NCBI GenBank assembly: GCA_905480395.1
Contig: CAJQQE010000018.1
Coordinates: 35,126-99,125 of the forward strand
From: an uncultured Phycisphaerales bacterium
Lineage (GTDB): Bacteria > Planctomycetota > Phycisphaerae > Phycisphaerales > SM1A02
Length of the DNA: 64,000 bases
Direction of reading: 5' to 3'
Under the pieces are notes generated by a model. It was not told the DNA's origin, did not search any database, and saw nothing but the letters and a program-made list of their open reading frames with translations. Shown here in pieces: positions 1-8,520 of this stretch. The translations under genes and the position numbers were made by a program. The stretch's first letter is position 1. Each line of letters opens with the position of its first letter.

Positions 1-60
1 CCGAACAGCTCGAGCAGAATTCGTGCACCGATTTCGAATTTGTTGGATCAATACCTTCAC
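1..60 (-). CDS. possible 5' end of a gene cut by the window edge
   Basis: On the minus strand a GTG codon at 60-58 overlaps the TGA stop of the preceding gene (GTGA), and the frame stays open for 20 codons to the edge of the window. The overlap is typical of co-transcribed genes here. There are too few residues to assign a family, so this may be a real downstream partner or chance. Confidence 0.25.
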   Translation of the reverse strand, partial: MKVLIQQIRNRCTNSARAVR

Positions 61-941
61 TTGGATTCGATCCTCCACACCGTCGGATCGACGTCAGGCG
101 CTTCGAGCCAGCGTCGGGCTTCATCATCAACGCCGGCGTTGATCGATGGATCAAAGAACCGAACCGAAGTGCGATCGCCGTCCCGCTCATGAATCTCCAC
201 CGCGATCGGAAGGTGGTTCGTCTTCCCCACCCAAAGATCGATGCCCGTGATCTTGCGGGCGTCGGCCATTTCAGAACCGGGGCGTGGGACCAGATGCAAA
301 CCAACGACGCCCTCGGCATCTTTGAAAATACGTGCCGGAATCGGGGGGGCCGGGGTAACTTCGAAGTACTTGAGAATGTCCGCTTTCCGCTGTCCGATTG
401 GAAGGGGAATTGGGCCCTCACCCAGACGAAGTGGATCGCGCTGCGAATCCGGACCGACCACTCGGCGACGGACGAGCCGCTTTGCTTCGTGGTCGTAGTC
501 GCTCAGGATTCCGTCCACCAAGACGAAATGCTCCAGGCGTTCACGAGCTCGACCGCTCGGTTCGATCGATCGCTCAAACACGATCGCGGCCTGCCGGTGC
601 TGAGAGGGTCCGGACTCCGAACCAACCGGCGGCGGCATGACGAGATACACGCGGCCGAACCGCTTTTCGGTTTCGTCCGCGAGATCGTCGTACGTGTTCA
701 TGCGGACCCGAGCGGCGAAATCTTGAAGCGAGATGCTCTGGGTATCAATGGCATCCAGCAATGCCATGCTCGCTGGATCGGGCGGTGCCGACGCTTGGAC
801 CAGGCCCCCCGAAGCTTTGGAGGTCGGTGAGATGGATTCTGGCCCTCGATCGTCCACGAGGGTGCCCGCTTCCTGCGCGAAGGTGGCCCCTGTAAGAAAC
901 GACGTCGCGAAGATGAGACAAACGGTTTGGCGAAGGACCAC
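57..941 (-). CDS. exported LolA/RseB-like hypothetical protein
   Basis: This is a 294-aa protein starting at a GTG that has GGGAG seven bases upstream. Residues 1-23 form a signal peptide ending around TFAQ, so it is exported. The mature part alternates polar and hydrophobic strands, with a 'LVDG...YDHEAKRLVRR' hairpin, a proline-rich linker and late strands 'GIDLWVGKTNHLP'. This is the general pattern of the LolA/RseB beta-baclamp fold that carries lipoproteins or senses them in the periplasm. The fold call is by pattern only. Upstream in-frame codons add about 88 low-complexity Arg-rich residues and are not part of the gene. Its stop overlaps a possible next gene. Confidence 0.75.
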   Translation of the reverse strand: MVLRQTVCLIFATSFLTGATFAQEAGTLVDDRGPESISPTSKASGGLVQASAPPDPASMALLDAIDTQSISLQDFAARVRMNTYDDLADETEKRFGRVYLVMPPPVGSESGPSQHRQAAIVFERSIEPSGRARERLEHFVLVDGILSDYDHEAKRLVRRRVVGPDSQRDPLRLGEGPIPLPIGQRKADILKYFEVTPAPPIPARIFKDAEGVVGLHLVPRPGSEMADARKITGIDLWVGKTNHLPIAVEIHERDGDRTSVRFFDPSINAGVDDEARRWLEAPDVDPTVWRIESK

Positions 942-1173
942 GTTGAGACTCCCGGTTGACCGCCGGCGATGGCGGGCACGCTCTAATGATTCGCACGATC
1001 CAGGGCCGGGACCACCTCGTCTTGGGAAGTTCCGGCGAGCGGAGGCGATTGTCGCACGACGAGGACCATTCTGGGAGAATGTCCGGGCTGAATTTGTGAC
1101 TGGCCTCCGATGAGTGCATCGACCATCGAGCCCATTCAACCCGCCTCTTCCCGACCACCAGCGGACTTCACGC

Positions 1174-1590
1174 ATGCCCACGCCCTCGCAACCCACGCTC
1201 ATCACCCAACCCGATGGCCGCCGACGGCTGGAAACGGCATCCCCCTGGGAACCTCGAATGGGATACAGCCGCGCCGTACAGGCCGGGCCGATGATCTGGG
1301 TCTCCGGCTGCGTCGGTACGAATCCCGACGGGACGTATCCACCAGACCTCGACGATCAGACCCGGCGGTGCGTCGAACGGATCGCGGAAGCACTCGCGGC
1401 ATTCGATGCCACGCTTGCTCAGGTCGTCAAGGTGCGAATTTATGTCACCGACATTTCCCGCTGGGAGGAGATTGCCTCGGTGATGGGTCCGACCTTCGCG
1501 GACATTCGACCCGCGAACGTGCTGGTGGAAGTTGCCCGGCTCGTGGACCACGCGATGGTCGAGATTGAAGCGGAAGCGTGGGTCGGTTGA
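1174..1590 (+). CDS. RidA/YjgF family protein
   Basis: This 138-aa protein belongs to the Rid family of small trimeric proteins, whose best-known members hydrolyse reactive enamine/imine intermediates released by PLP enzymes. Visible family features are the 'GYSRAVQAGPMIWVSG' strand pair, 'VVKVRIYVTDIS' in the middle and the closing 'MVEIEAEA' strand. In RidA proper the catalytic arginine lies in a 'PAR' motif. Here the equivalent reads 'RPANVL', so the arginine is replaced by Asn and true deaminase activity is doubtful. The ATG at 1174 was chosen because upstream codons are Pro/Ser-rich and not conserved-looking. It is transcribed divergently from the LolA-like gene and converges on ribB. 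Confidence 0.88.
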   Translation: MPTPSQPTLITQPDGRRRLETASPWEPRMGYSRAVQAGPMIWVSGCVGTNPDGTYPPDLDDQTRRCVERIAEALAAFDATLAQVVKVRIYVTDISRWEEIASVMGPTFADIRPANVLVEVARLVDHAMVEIEAEAWVG

Positions 1591-1615
1591 ACCGTGATCG
1601 ACCGCCCACGTTGGT

Positions 1616-2815
1616 TCACCGAATCGAGACCGACTCCGTGACTTCAAGACCGAATCCGTGCAGCGTCGGCCAGGGCCGCGGATGATTGGTGACCAGCCGG
1701 AGTTTGGAGAGGCCGAGGTCCCGAAGGATCTGGCTGCCAATGCCCAGCTCCCGCTGATCCATGGGCATCACCTTGGACCCAATGCCGTCGGGCCGGGCAA
1801 GATCGGGGGCATTCACATCTTCAGACCGGCGATTCACCTCATGCAAGGCTCCGGAAATCTCAAAGTTCCCCGACTCGGGACGCATGTAGACGAGTGCACC
1901 ACGGCCTTCCGCATTGATCATTCGCAGCGTTGCTTTCAAGTCCTCTTGGCTGGAGTGCGATGACTCTGCCGCTTGCACCCCGAAGATGTCGCCGAGCAGA
2001 TCTCGGCGGTGCACTCGCACCAGCGTCGGATCAACTTGGTCAACGGGACTGCCATCCGCATTGCGATCGCCCACTCCGCCAGCGCACAGCGCGATGTGCG
2101 GCAGGGCATCGATGGTGCTTCGCCAAGCAAAGAGCGTGAACCGGCCCTCGGGAATTTCGATCTCGCGTCCTTCGATCGGAGCGATTCGCTCGATCAGCGC
2201 CTCTTGGCCCAGTCGATATTCGATGATTTGCTCGACAGAGCACATTTTCAGCTGATGTTCAGCGCACAGCTTTTCAAGATCGGGAAGCCGAGCCATGTTG
2301 CCGTCGGGATTGACGACTTCGATGATCGCCGCGGCGGGGTGCAGTCCAGCGAGGCGGCAGAGATCGACCGACCCTTCGGTCTGGCCGGTTCGAACCAGAA
2401 CCCCACCTTCGCGGGCTCGGAGCGGATTGATATGACCCGGGCGGACCAGGTCGTCGGAGCGGGTCGACGGATCCGACAACAACTTGATGGTGGCCGCTCG
2501 ATCGCTGGCACTGATCCCCGTGGTCACGCCGTGCCGCGGGTGCCCGTCGACACTGATCGTGAAGGGCGTCTGGCGCAGGCTCGTATTGATCGCGCCTTGT
2601 GGCCCGAGTTCGAGTCGTTCGCACGAATCACCGTCGAGTGCCACGCAGAGGTAGCCACCGCCCACCCGAGCGAGAAAGTTGACGACTTCCGGCGTCGCGT
2701 ACTCGGCCGCGATCACGAAGTCTCCTTCGTTCTCTCGGTTTTCGTCGTCGACCAGAACGATCACCCGACCGGCCTGGAGGTCCTTGATGATCTCGGGGAT
2801 GGATTCGAAAGGCAT
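1616..2815 (-). CDS. ribB: 3,4-dihydroxy-2-butanone 4-phosphate synthase with degenerate GTP cyclohydrolase II-like domain
   Basis: This is a 399-aa RibBA-shaped protein of riboflavin synthesis. Residues 1-200 are the DHBP synthase half, converting ribulose 5-phosphate to DHBP plus formate, with the acidic metal loop DDENRENEGD at 23-32, 'HPRHGVTTG' at 92-100 and 'RPGHINPLRAREGG' at 125-138. Residues 205-399 have the length and core of GTP cyclohydrolase II, but the hallmark residues are gone. The 'RVHSEC..GD' equivalent is RVHRRDLLGD (267-276), the zinc CDCG segment is replaced by ESSHSS (284-289) and the 'RQEGRGIG' equivalent is RPESGN. The second half is therefore expected not to hydrolyse GTP. 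This resembles variants described as RibBX. The ATG at 2815 begins the conserved helix; earlier in-frame codons are non-conserved. Confidence 0.93.
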   Translation of the reverse strand: MPFESIPEIIKDLQAGRVIVLVDDENRENEGDFVIAAEYATPEVVNFLARVGGGYLCVALDGDSCERLELGPQGAINTSLRQTPFTISVDGHPRHGVTTGISASDRAATIKLLSDPSTRSDDLVRPGHINPLRAREGGVLVRTGQTEGSVDLCRLAGLHPAAAIIEVVNPDGNMARLPDLEKLCAEHQLKMCSVEQIIEYRLGQEALIERIAPIEGREIEIPEGRFTLFAWRSTIDALPHIALCAGGVGDRNADGSPVDQVDPTLVRVHRRDLLGDIFGVQAAESSHSSQEDLKATLRMINAEGRGALVYMRPESGNFEISGALHEVNRRSEDVNAPDLARPDGIGSKVMPMDQRELGIGSQILRDLGLSKLRLVTNHPRPWPTLHGFGLEVTESVSIR

Positions 2816-2891
2816 TCGGGAGATGATACCGGAGACCGCGCGGTTTGACCTCGCCACGAAGCAACGACCGGCTGGGACGTACCATGCTCGC

Positions 2892-4073
2892 ATGGCCGCC
2901 AAGAACCCCCTTCGTACCCTCGCCGCCGATCGACGCCGGCACGAGCGTATCGCCCTCGAACTCACCTCCCTTCCCACTGCCGCGGGCCGCGAATATCGCG
3001 TCCAGGCGTACCTCGATCGCTGGCTCGCGGCTCGATCCCGAAGCCTCGTCTGGCAGCGAGACGACGACGGGAATCTGCTCATCAACTCGAAGAAACGGCC
3101 CGCCACGCGAACGGCGCCCCTGCTCATCACCGCCCATCTCGATCATCCCGCCTTTGTGGTGAGCCGGATCATCGACGATCGCACCATCGAAGCCGAATTC
3201 CGGGGCGGCGTGCACGACCCCTACTTCGACGGCGCCCGGCTCGAATTTCACGATGCCACCGACCAAATCGTGAAGGGACGCATCGAGTCCCTCGCCCCGA
3301 TCTCGAAGACCCGTTTGTTCAAGGTGGCGACGGTGCGACTCTCCAAGCGTCTCCCTGCGCTTTCGATCGGGGACGTCGGACGTTGGGCCTTCCCCGCCCC
3401 CGCGATCACCGGAAAGGGATCGAAACGTCTTCTGAAGACCCACGCCTGCGACGATCTTGCGGCGGCGGCGGCAGCCTTGTGCGCCTTCGATCGCATTCGC
3501 AAACGCCGAGGCATGGAACACGTCGGCCTGCTGTTCACGGTGGCCGAGGAAGTCGGCTTCATCGGCGCCATCGGCGCGGCCACCAACGGGCTCATCAAGA
3601 AAAACGCCCGGCTGGTCTGCCTCGAGAACAGTCGTTCGTTTCCAGAAAGCCCGATCGGCGGCGGACCGATTGTCCGAGTTGGTGATCGCATGACGGTCTT
3701 CAGCCCCGAGCTCACCAACGAAATCTCAAACCTCATGATGGCACACGCCGCCAAGAATTCGTCGTTTCGCTGGCAACGAAAGTTGATGGCGGGCGGTGCG
3801 TGTGAGGCGACGGCGTTCTCGGCGTTCGGATTCCAGTCGACCTGCCTCTGCCTTCCGCTCGGCAACTACCACAACATGCAGGCGATCGACGAGGTGCAAG
3901 CCGGACATCGCCCCGCCAGGGTCGGACGAGAATTCGTCTCAATCGAAGACTATCACGGCCTCATCGAGATGCTGGAGATCACCGCCGCGGGTCTCGATCG
4001 GAAGTCCGGGGCCACGCCGCTTGAGGCCAGACTTCGATCGCTCCGAGATCGCCACCACGTCGTCCTGAGCTAA
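2892..4073 (+). CDS. M42/M28-type metallo-aminopeptidase
   Basis: This 393-aa cytoplasmic protein belongs to the di-zinc peptidase clan that includes M42 glutamyl/deblocking aminopeptidases and M28. Metal and catalytic residues can be followed in order: 'TAHLDHP' near residue 80, 'HACDDLAAA' near 185, the glutamate pair in 'TVAEEVGFIGA' near 220, 'VCLENS' near 245 and the final 'NYHNM' histidine near 330. An insert between the first His and the Asp corresponds in position to the PDZ-like lid of M42 enzymes. It should release N-terminal residues from peptides. The ATG at 2892 lies 76 bp from the divergent ribB start, so the two genes share a short promoter region. Confidence 0.85.
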   Translation: MAAKNPLRTLAADRRRHERIALELTSLPTAAGREYRVQAYLDRWLAARSRSLVWQRDDDGNLLINSKKRPATRTAPLLITAHLDHPAFVVSRIIDDRTIEAEFRGGVHDPYFDGARLEFHDATDQIVKGRIESLAPISKTRLFKVATVRLSKRLPALSIGDVGRWAFPAPAITGKGSKRLLKTHACDDLAAAAAALCAFDRIRKRRGMEHVGLLFTVAEEVGFIGAIGAATNGLIKKNARLVCLENSRSFPESPIGGGPIVRVGDRMTVFSPELTNEISNLMMAHAAKNSSFRWQRKLMAGGACEATAFSAFGFQSTCLCLPLGNYHNMQAIDEVQAGHRPARVGREFVSIEDYHGLIEMLEITAAGLDRKSGATPLEARLRSLRDRHHVVLS

Positions 4074-4223
4074 CGGCCTCCAACGAGGGGATCTGGGGTG
4101 CCATCCCGTCCGGCCAATGGCTATCGGACCAGAGGATCTCCGATCTCAGTGGACTTCGACCAATCCTGATCTACGATCAGAGTTGCCTCTTTGATCCGGA
4201 CTCCACCCTTGGACTCGACGAAA

Positions 4224-5828
4224 ATGATCCCAGCGTTTGTCGTGACGATCGGAGGCCTCCTGGCACTGGCTTCTGCCACGTTGCCGGTCCAAGCGTCCCA
4301 GCACCGCGATCGACGACCGGCCCTCCGTGAAGTCGTCGCGCCACCTCCACCAATCTCTGCGAGCGGGGAGATCGACTCGCCGTTCTCGGTCAACCTCGGA
4401 ATACTGGCGGAAGACCTCATTCGCGGGCAGGCGAACGTCACGATTATTGGCGACAGCGTCAATACGTTTGGAAACACAAACTCGATGTTCAAGGGGTATC
4501 TCCTCGCGTGGCAACCGAATCGCTGGCGGCAGATTCACACCGCCGTCTCTTCGAACAGCAATGCCACCGGGGCTTGGCTGCAGACCTCGGGCAGCGGGAA
4601 CTACATGCTCCTTCGACCGGGCGAGGGCATCGGCGATCTTGAGCCCTTTGCGGGCACCAACACCTGGGCGATGCGTGTGCTTTGGGGAGATGGCTGGTCC
4701 GGCCGAGCCCTGTCTGCGGGCTTCAACGAGCTTAGCTGGGCCTTTGACTCTGGAATGTTGCGAGACGCCGACGGCAATCAGCGATTCCTCCATACCGAAG
4801 ACCTCTACCGACACCGCGCGATGATCGTCGCGGGAACCGATCCGTTATTCCGCTCGAGTTGGACGGTCCGTTCTCGCAACTCTGCGAACGGAACGCTCTG
4901 GAATACCAATCTGCCGAATCGGTCTTTTAACCCCACTCCAGAGCCCGGACTCTGCTGGTTCGATGATGTCCTTGAAGGAAGCACCGCCGGAGAAGGGCAT
5001 CAGGGGACTGCCTTATATAGCGACCGCCAAGGCGCGTTCGGCCCCGACGAAAAGATCGGACTCTGTGGAACGGTGATTACCAATCAGAGTCTCGAACAAG
5101 GCCTCGGATTGACCTATATCGGCAAGGGTGGCTGGCGAGCCGAGAACCATCGGTATCCCTTCGGCCATCCCGACGTGCCGATCATCAACTCCGCGACCAT
5201 CTATCCAGGCTCGTACCGCAATGAAGCCCTCCGCCGCCACTTTCTGGCTCATGAAACGACGCATGTGATGATCTGGATCGGCACCAACAACAGCGGCATC
5301 GATGCGAATTTTCCTGAACGGACCATCGAGGACGTGAGTGAAATTCTGGTTCGTTACCGTGAGGTTCACGAATTGGCGAGGCTCGAAAATTCCGCCCTGC
5401 CTCCCGTTGAATTCTTGCTCATCGCCCCCTACGCCTCGGGGATGAACCCCTTCTTCCAAGACTATGCCGCTGGACTTCGAACCCTCGCCAGTGGTGATAC
5501 CGCGGTGATCGATCTCGACGGCATCGTTCGAGACCAGATCGGTGAATGGGATCAATGGAACACCGATCTTCTCCTCGATAGCACTCACCCGAATGTCGAA
5601 GGCGCGAAGTTCTTTGCTTCGCGGATCTGGCGAGAACTGATCGCCGCGGCCGGACCGACGGCGGACCTCAACCGCGACGGCGTGGTGAATGGCGCTGATT
5701 TCGGTCTCCTTCTGGGACAATGGGGCTGCGAAGATCCGGGCTACGCGGATCTCACCGGGGACGGATGCGTCACGGGAAGCGATATCGGCATCATGCTGGG
5801 CCAGTGGACGATCGGTTCCGGCGGCTGA
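4224..5828 (+). CDS. exported SGNH-type hydrolase with C-terminal dockerin-like repeats
   Basis: The protein has 534 aa with a signal peptide at residues 1-23 (MIPAFVVTIGG.. to VQA). Block I of the SGNH/GDSL hydrolase family is seen as 'VTIIGDSVN' near residue 75. A Gly/Asn block is seen in 'WIGTNNSG' near 355, and the Asp-His pair of block V in 'DSTHPN' near 450. These indicate an esterase acting outside the cell, perhaps deacetylating a polysaccharide. The tail has two calcium-loop repeats, 'DLNRDGVVNGADFGLLLG' and 'DLTGDGCVTGSDIGIMLG', of the dockerin-like kind seen in three other exported proteins of this window. An in-frame TTG at 4191 is possible, but the ATG at 4224 gives a clean signal peptide. 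Confidence 0.85.
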   Translation: MIPAFVVTIGGLLALASATLPVQASQHRDRRPALREVVAPPPPISASGEIDSPFSVNLGILAEDLIRGQANVTIIGDSVNTFGNTNSMFKGYLLAWQPNRWRQIHTAVSSNSNATGAWLQTSGSGNYMLLRPGEGIGDLEPFAGTNTWAMRVLWGDGWSGRALSAGFNELSWAFDSGMLRDADGNQRFLHTEDLYRHRAMIVAGTDPLFRSSWTVRSRNSANGTLWNTNLPNRSFNPTPEPGLCWFDDVLEGSTAGEGHQGTALYSDRQGAFGPDEKIGLCGTVITNQSLEQGLGLTYIGKGGWRAENHRYPFGHPDVPIINSATIYPGSYRNEALRRHFLAHETTHVMIWIGTNNSGIDANFPERTIEDVSEILVRYREVHELARLENSALPPVEFLLIAPYASGMNPFFQDYAAGLRTLASGDTAVIDLDGIVRDQIGEWDQWNTDLLLDSTHPNVEGAKFFASRIWRELIAAAGPTADLNRDGVVNGADFGLLLGQWGCEDPGYADLTGDGCVTGSDIGIMLGQWTIGSGG

Positions 5829-5891
5829 GCCAATCCCTCTGAATTCAAGGAATGGCACGCCTCCAACCCGCGGCCCGCTATCCTCCGTCCG

Positions 5892-7745
5892 ATGAACGCT
5901 GTCCAGGATCCCGTGGCCAAGGTCGAAGCCGCCGCCGTTGCTGCTGTTGAAGCGGTCGGTGGCGATGCCGCGACCGGTGTCGATGCCGCCCTCAAGCCCA
6001 GTGCCAAGCCCGAGTTTGGCGACTTTCAACTAAACGCGGCGATGGCCCTCGCCAAGAAACTTGGCCGGAAGCCTCGGGAGGTGGCCGTGGATCTCGCCGC
6101 CGCCCTGATGGCCCCCTCGCTCGGTCTTGAAGGCGTGATCGCGGAACCGGAGATTGCGGGGCCTGGTTTCCTCAACCTCCGTCTCGAACCCAACGCCCTC
6201 GCCGTCGCCTTGGTGGGCATGGACGACGAACGACTCGGCATCGAACCCGAGGTCAAGCCGCACGGCGTGACCATCGATGTCTGCGGGGTCAATGTCGCCA
6301 AACAAATGCATGTCGGCCACCTCCGATCCACGGTCATCGGTGACACCGTGGCCAGGCTCTTCGAACGGATCGGCCGCACCGTCCATCGCCAAAACCATCT
6401 CGGCGACTGGGGCCTCCCCATCGCGATGACCCTTCACTCCCTGTTGAGTCGGAAGGTGGATTTCGAGGCCCTCGATCTGGATACGTTGAACGTGGCCTAT
6501 CGCGACGCACAGCTCGAGGCTCGCGGTGACGGTCGCGGTCTTGCCGCGGCCAACGCAAATCACTGCGGGCCACATCGAATCGCCGAACTCGAAACCCAGG
6601 AAGCAAGCGCGGGCGACGCCCAAGCGGCGGCTCGCGAAGCGCTGGTCCGACTGCAGTCTGGCGATGGGGACATGGTCACCGCGTGGAAGCGACTGATCGA
6701 AGTGACCATGAAAGAGGTCTACTTCGCCTGTGATCTTCTCGGGACGAGCATCTCACCGGAAAGCGAACGGGGCGAGTCGAGTTTTCGTGACGAGCTTGCG
6801 GAGGTCGTCGACGCCTTCGTCCGCTCCGACCTCGCGGTCGAGGACGACGGCGCGCTGGTGGTTCGTTTCCAAGACCGCGATCGACCTATGCTCATTCGCA
6901 AGCGGGATGGCGGCTTCCTCTATGCGACCACTGATCTCGCGGCCCTGCGGTATCGGGTGCAAGAACTCGATAGCGATAAAGTCATCTACGTGGTCGACGC
7001 TCGCCAGCGAGATCATTTTCGAGACGTCTTCGATGCCTGCCGGAAGATCGGCTGGGCCACGCTCCCCGACGGGGTGGAATCGGAACTCATTCACCTCGGC
7101 TTTGGCACCGTTCTGGGCCCGGACAAAAAGCCGCTCAAGACACGATCCGGCGCTAACTTCAAACTGATGGACCTTCTTCAAGCGGCGGTTGACCGCGGGA
7201 CCGAAGCGGTCACGATCCGAGCCGCGGAGCCACATGCTCCGACCCATGGGCTCTCCAAGAGCGAACTCGCCGCGATCGGTCGGGCGGTCGGCATTGCCGC
7301 GATCAAGTACGCAGATCTCTCCGGTGATTCGGCGAGGGACTACGTGTTCGATCTTGACCGCATGATCGCCTTCGAAGGAGACACCGGGCCGTATCTCCAG
7401 TACGCCCACGCGCGACTTTGCTCGATGCTTGAGAAAGCGGGCGACGAAGCGACCATTGATGCTCCATTCCGAATTGAAGCGCCCGAAGAACGTCGCCTCG
7501 CGCTCCTGCTTCTGCGATACCCGGCCACCATGCAGAACGCTGCACACTCACTCGAAGCAAGTCGCCTTTGCCGGTTTCTCTACGGCGTCGCCACCGAATT
7601 CAGTTCCTTCTATTCCGCGTGCCCCGTCCTCAAGACGGAGGACGCCGGTATTCGTCACGCCAGAATTCGACTGGTCCGACTGACGCGGAACGTGCTCCGA
7701 GACGGGCTCGGCACCCTCGGGATCGCGGCGCCGACCAAAATGTAA
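5892..7745 (+). CDS. argS: arginyl-tRNA synthetase
   Basis: This is a 617-aa class I aminoacyl-tRNA synthetase charging tRNA-Arg. The N-terminal additional domain (about 1-110) contains 'FGDFQLNAAM'. The HIGH motif is HVGH at 140-143 within 'NVAKQMHVGHLRSTVIGD'. The Arg-specific 'HLGDWG' follows at about 165-170, and the degenerate KMSKS loop is 'KKPLKTRSG' near 415, as is normal for ArgRS. The C-terminal anticodon domain has 'YLQYAHARLCS' near 500. The more usual '(S/N)PN' before the HIGH box is 'CGVN' here. It is followed after 37 bp by upp. Confidence 0.97.
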   Translation: MNAVQDPVAKVEAAAVAAVEAVGGDAATGVDAALKPSAKPEFGDFQLNAAMALAKKLGRKPREVAVDLAAALMAPSLGLEGVIAEPEIAGPGFLNLRLEPNALAVALVGMDDERLGIEPEVKPHGVTIDVCGVNVAKQMHVGHLRSTVIGDTVARLFERIGRTVHRQNHLGDWGLPIAMTLHSLLSRKVDFEALDLDTLNVAYRDAQLEARGDGRGLAAANANHCGPHRIAELETQEASAGDAQAAAREALVRLQSGDGDMVTAWKRLIEVTMKEVYFACDLLGTSISPESERGESSFRDELAEVVDAFVRSDLAVEDDGALVVRFQDRDRPMLIRKRDGGFLYATTDLAALRYRVQELDSDKVIYVVDARQRDHFRDVFDACRKIGWATLPDGVESELIHLGFGTVLGPDKKPLKTRSGANFKLMDLLQAAVDRGTEAVTIRAAEPHAPTHGLSKSELAAIGRAVGIAAIKYADLSGDSARDYVFDLDRMIAFEGDTGPYLQYAHARLCSMLEKAGDEATIDAPFRIEAPEERRLALLLLRYPATMQNAAHSLEASRLCRFLYGVATEFSSFYSACPVLKTEDAGIRHARIRLVRLTRNVLRDGLGTLGIAAPTKM

Positions 7746-7748
7746 AAC

Positions 7749-7767
7749 ACCGCACCGCACCGCACCG
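7749..7767 (+). repeat. short tandem repeat ACCGC x3.8
   Basis: A 5-base unit ACCGC is repeated almost four times in the 37-bp gap between the argS stop and the upp Shine-Dalgarno. It could vary by slippage, but at this length it may be incidental. Confidence 0.6.
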
Positions 7768-7782
7768 AAGAGAGGAAACGAC

Positions 7783-8427
7783 ATGCGACGTACGCCCGAA
7801 CATCCCAATCTGCTGACCCATGATCACCCCCTGATCGGTCACAAGTTGGGCATTCTCAGGAACCTTGAGACGCCGCCCCCCACCTTCCGAAGAGTGCTTG
7901 GTGAAATCGCCGGGCTGATGACCTACGAGGCACTTCGCGATCTCCCGACGAAGGCTTCCCGAGTCCAAACCCCGATCGACGTGTGCGACGCCACCGAGCT
8001 CGCCGCCCCCGTCACCATCGTCCCGATTCTCCGTGCGGGCCTTGGCATGACCGACGGGATGCTCCGTCTCGTTCCAGAGGCTCGGGTCGGCCACATCGGC
8101 GTACAACGAAACGAAACAACGCATCAGCCCGTCGAGTACTACGAGAAACTTCCGACCGACATCGCCGAAGGGCCAGTCCTGGTGGTGGATCCGATGCTCG
8201 CCACCGGAGGGAGCGCCACCTACGCGGTGAACTATTTGAAGAAGCGAGGATGCGGGACGATTCGGTTCCTTTGTCTCGTGGCCGCGCCCGAGGGGGTTCA
8301 GCGGATGGCCAAAGACCATCCGGAGGTCGAGGTGCACGCCGCGGCCCTCGACGACCGACTCAACGAACTCGCCTACATCGTTCCTGGCCTCGGCGATGCC
8401 GGTGATCGAGTCTTCGGCACCATCTGA
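7783..8427 (+). CDS. upp: uracil phosphoribosyltransferase
   Basis: The 214-aa pyrimidine salvage enzyme makes UMP from uracil and PRPP. Family signatures are 'ILRAGLGMTDGM' (about residue 84-95) in the uracil-site region, the PRPP-binding loop 'VLVVDPMLATGGSA' (about 132-145) and the C-terminal 'YIVPGLGDAGDRVFG' that binds uracil. A GAGAGGA ribosome-binding site lies 8 bases before the ATG. It is downstream of argS in the same direction and could be co-transcribed. Length matches the bacterial family (about 208 aa). Confidence 0.96.
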   Translation: MRRTPEHPNLLTHDHPLIGHKLGILRNLETPPPTFRRVLGEIAGLMTYEALRDLPTKASRVQTPIDVCDATELAAPVTIVPILRAGLGMTDGMLRLVPEARVGHIGVQRNETTHQPVEYYEKLPTDIAEGPVLVVDPMLATGGSATYAVNYLKKRGCGTIRFLCLVAAPEGVQRMAKDHPEVEVHAAALDDRLNELAYIVPGLGDAGDRVFGTI

Positions 8428-8520
8428 CATCGAGGCCGTTCCCCGACCGGGAATCCCCCTGGTTCTGTGGTTTACCGTTCGAGAGTGGCGCGAGGCCACG
8501 GAATCGGCGATCATCGCGTC

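Noticed and set aside
1973..2848. 291-codon plus-strand frame across ribB
   Set aside because: It is antisense to the conserved RibB half, with no motif.
2816..2891. FMN riboswitch before ribB
   Set aside because: The intergenic space is 76 bp, too short for the aptamer, and no conserved FMN aptamer sequences are visible.
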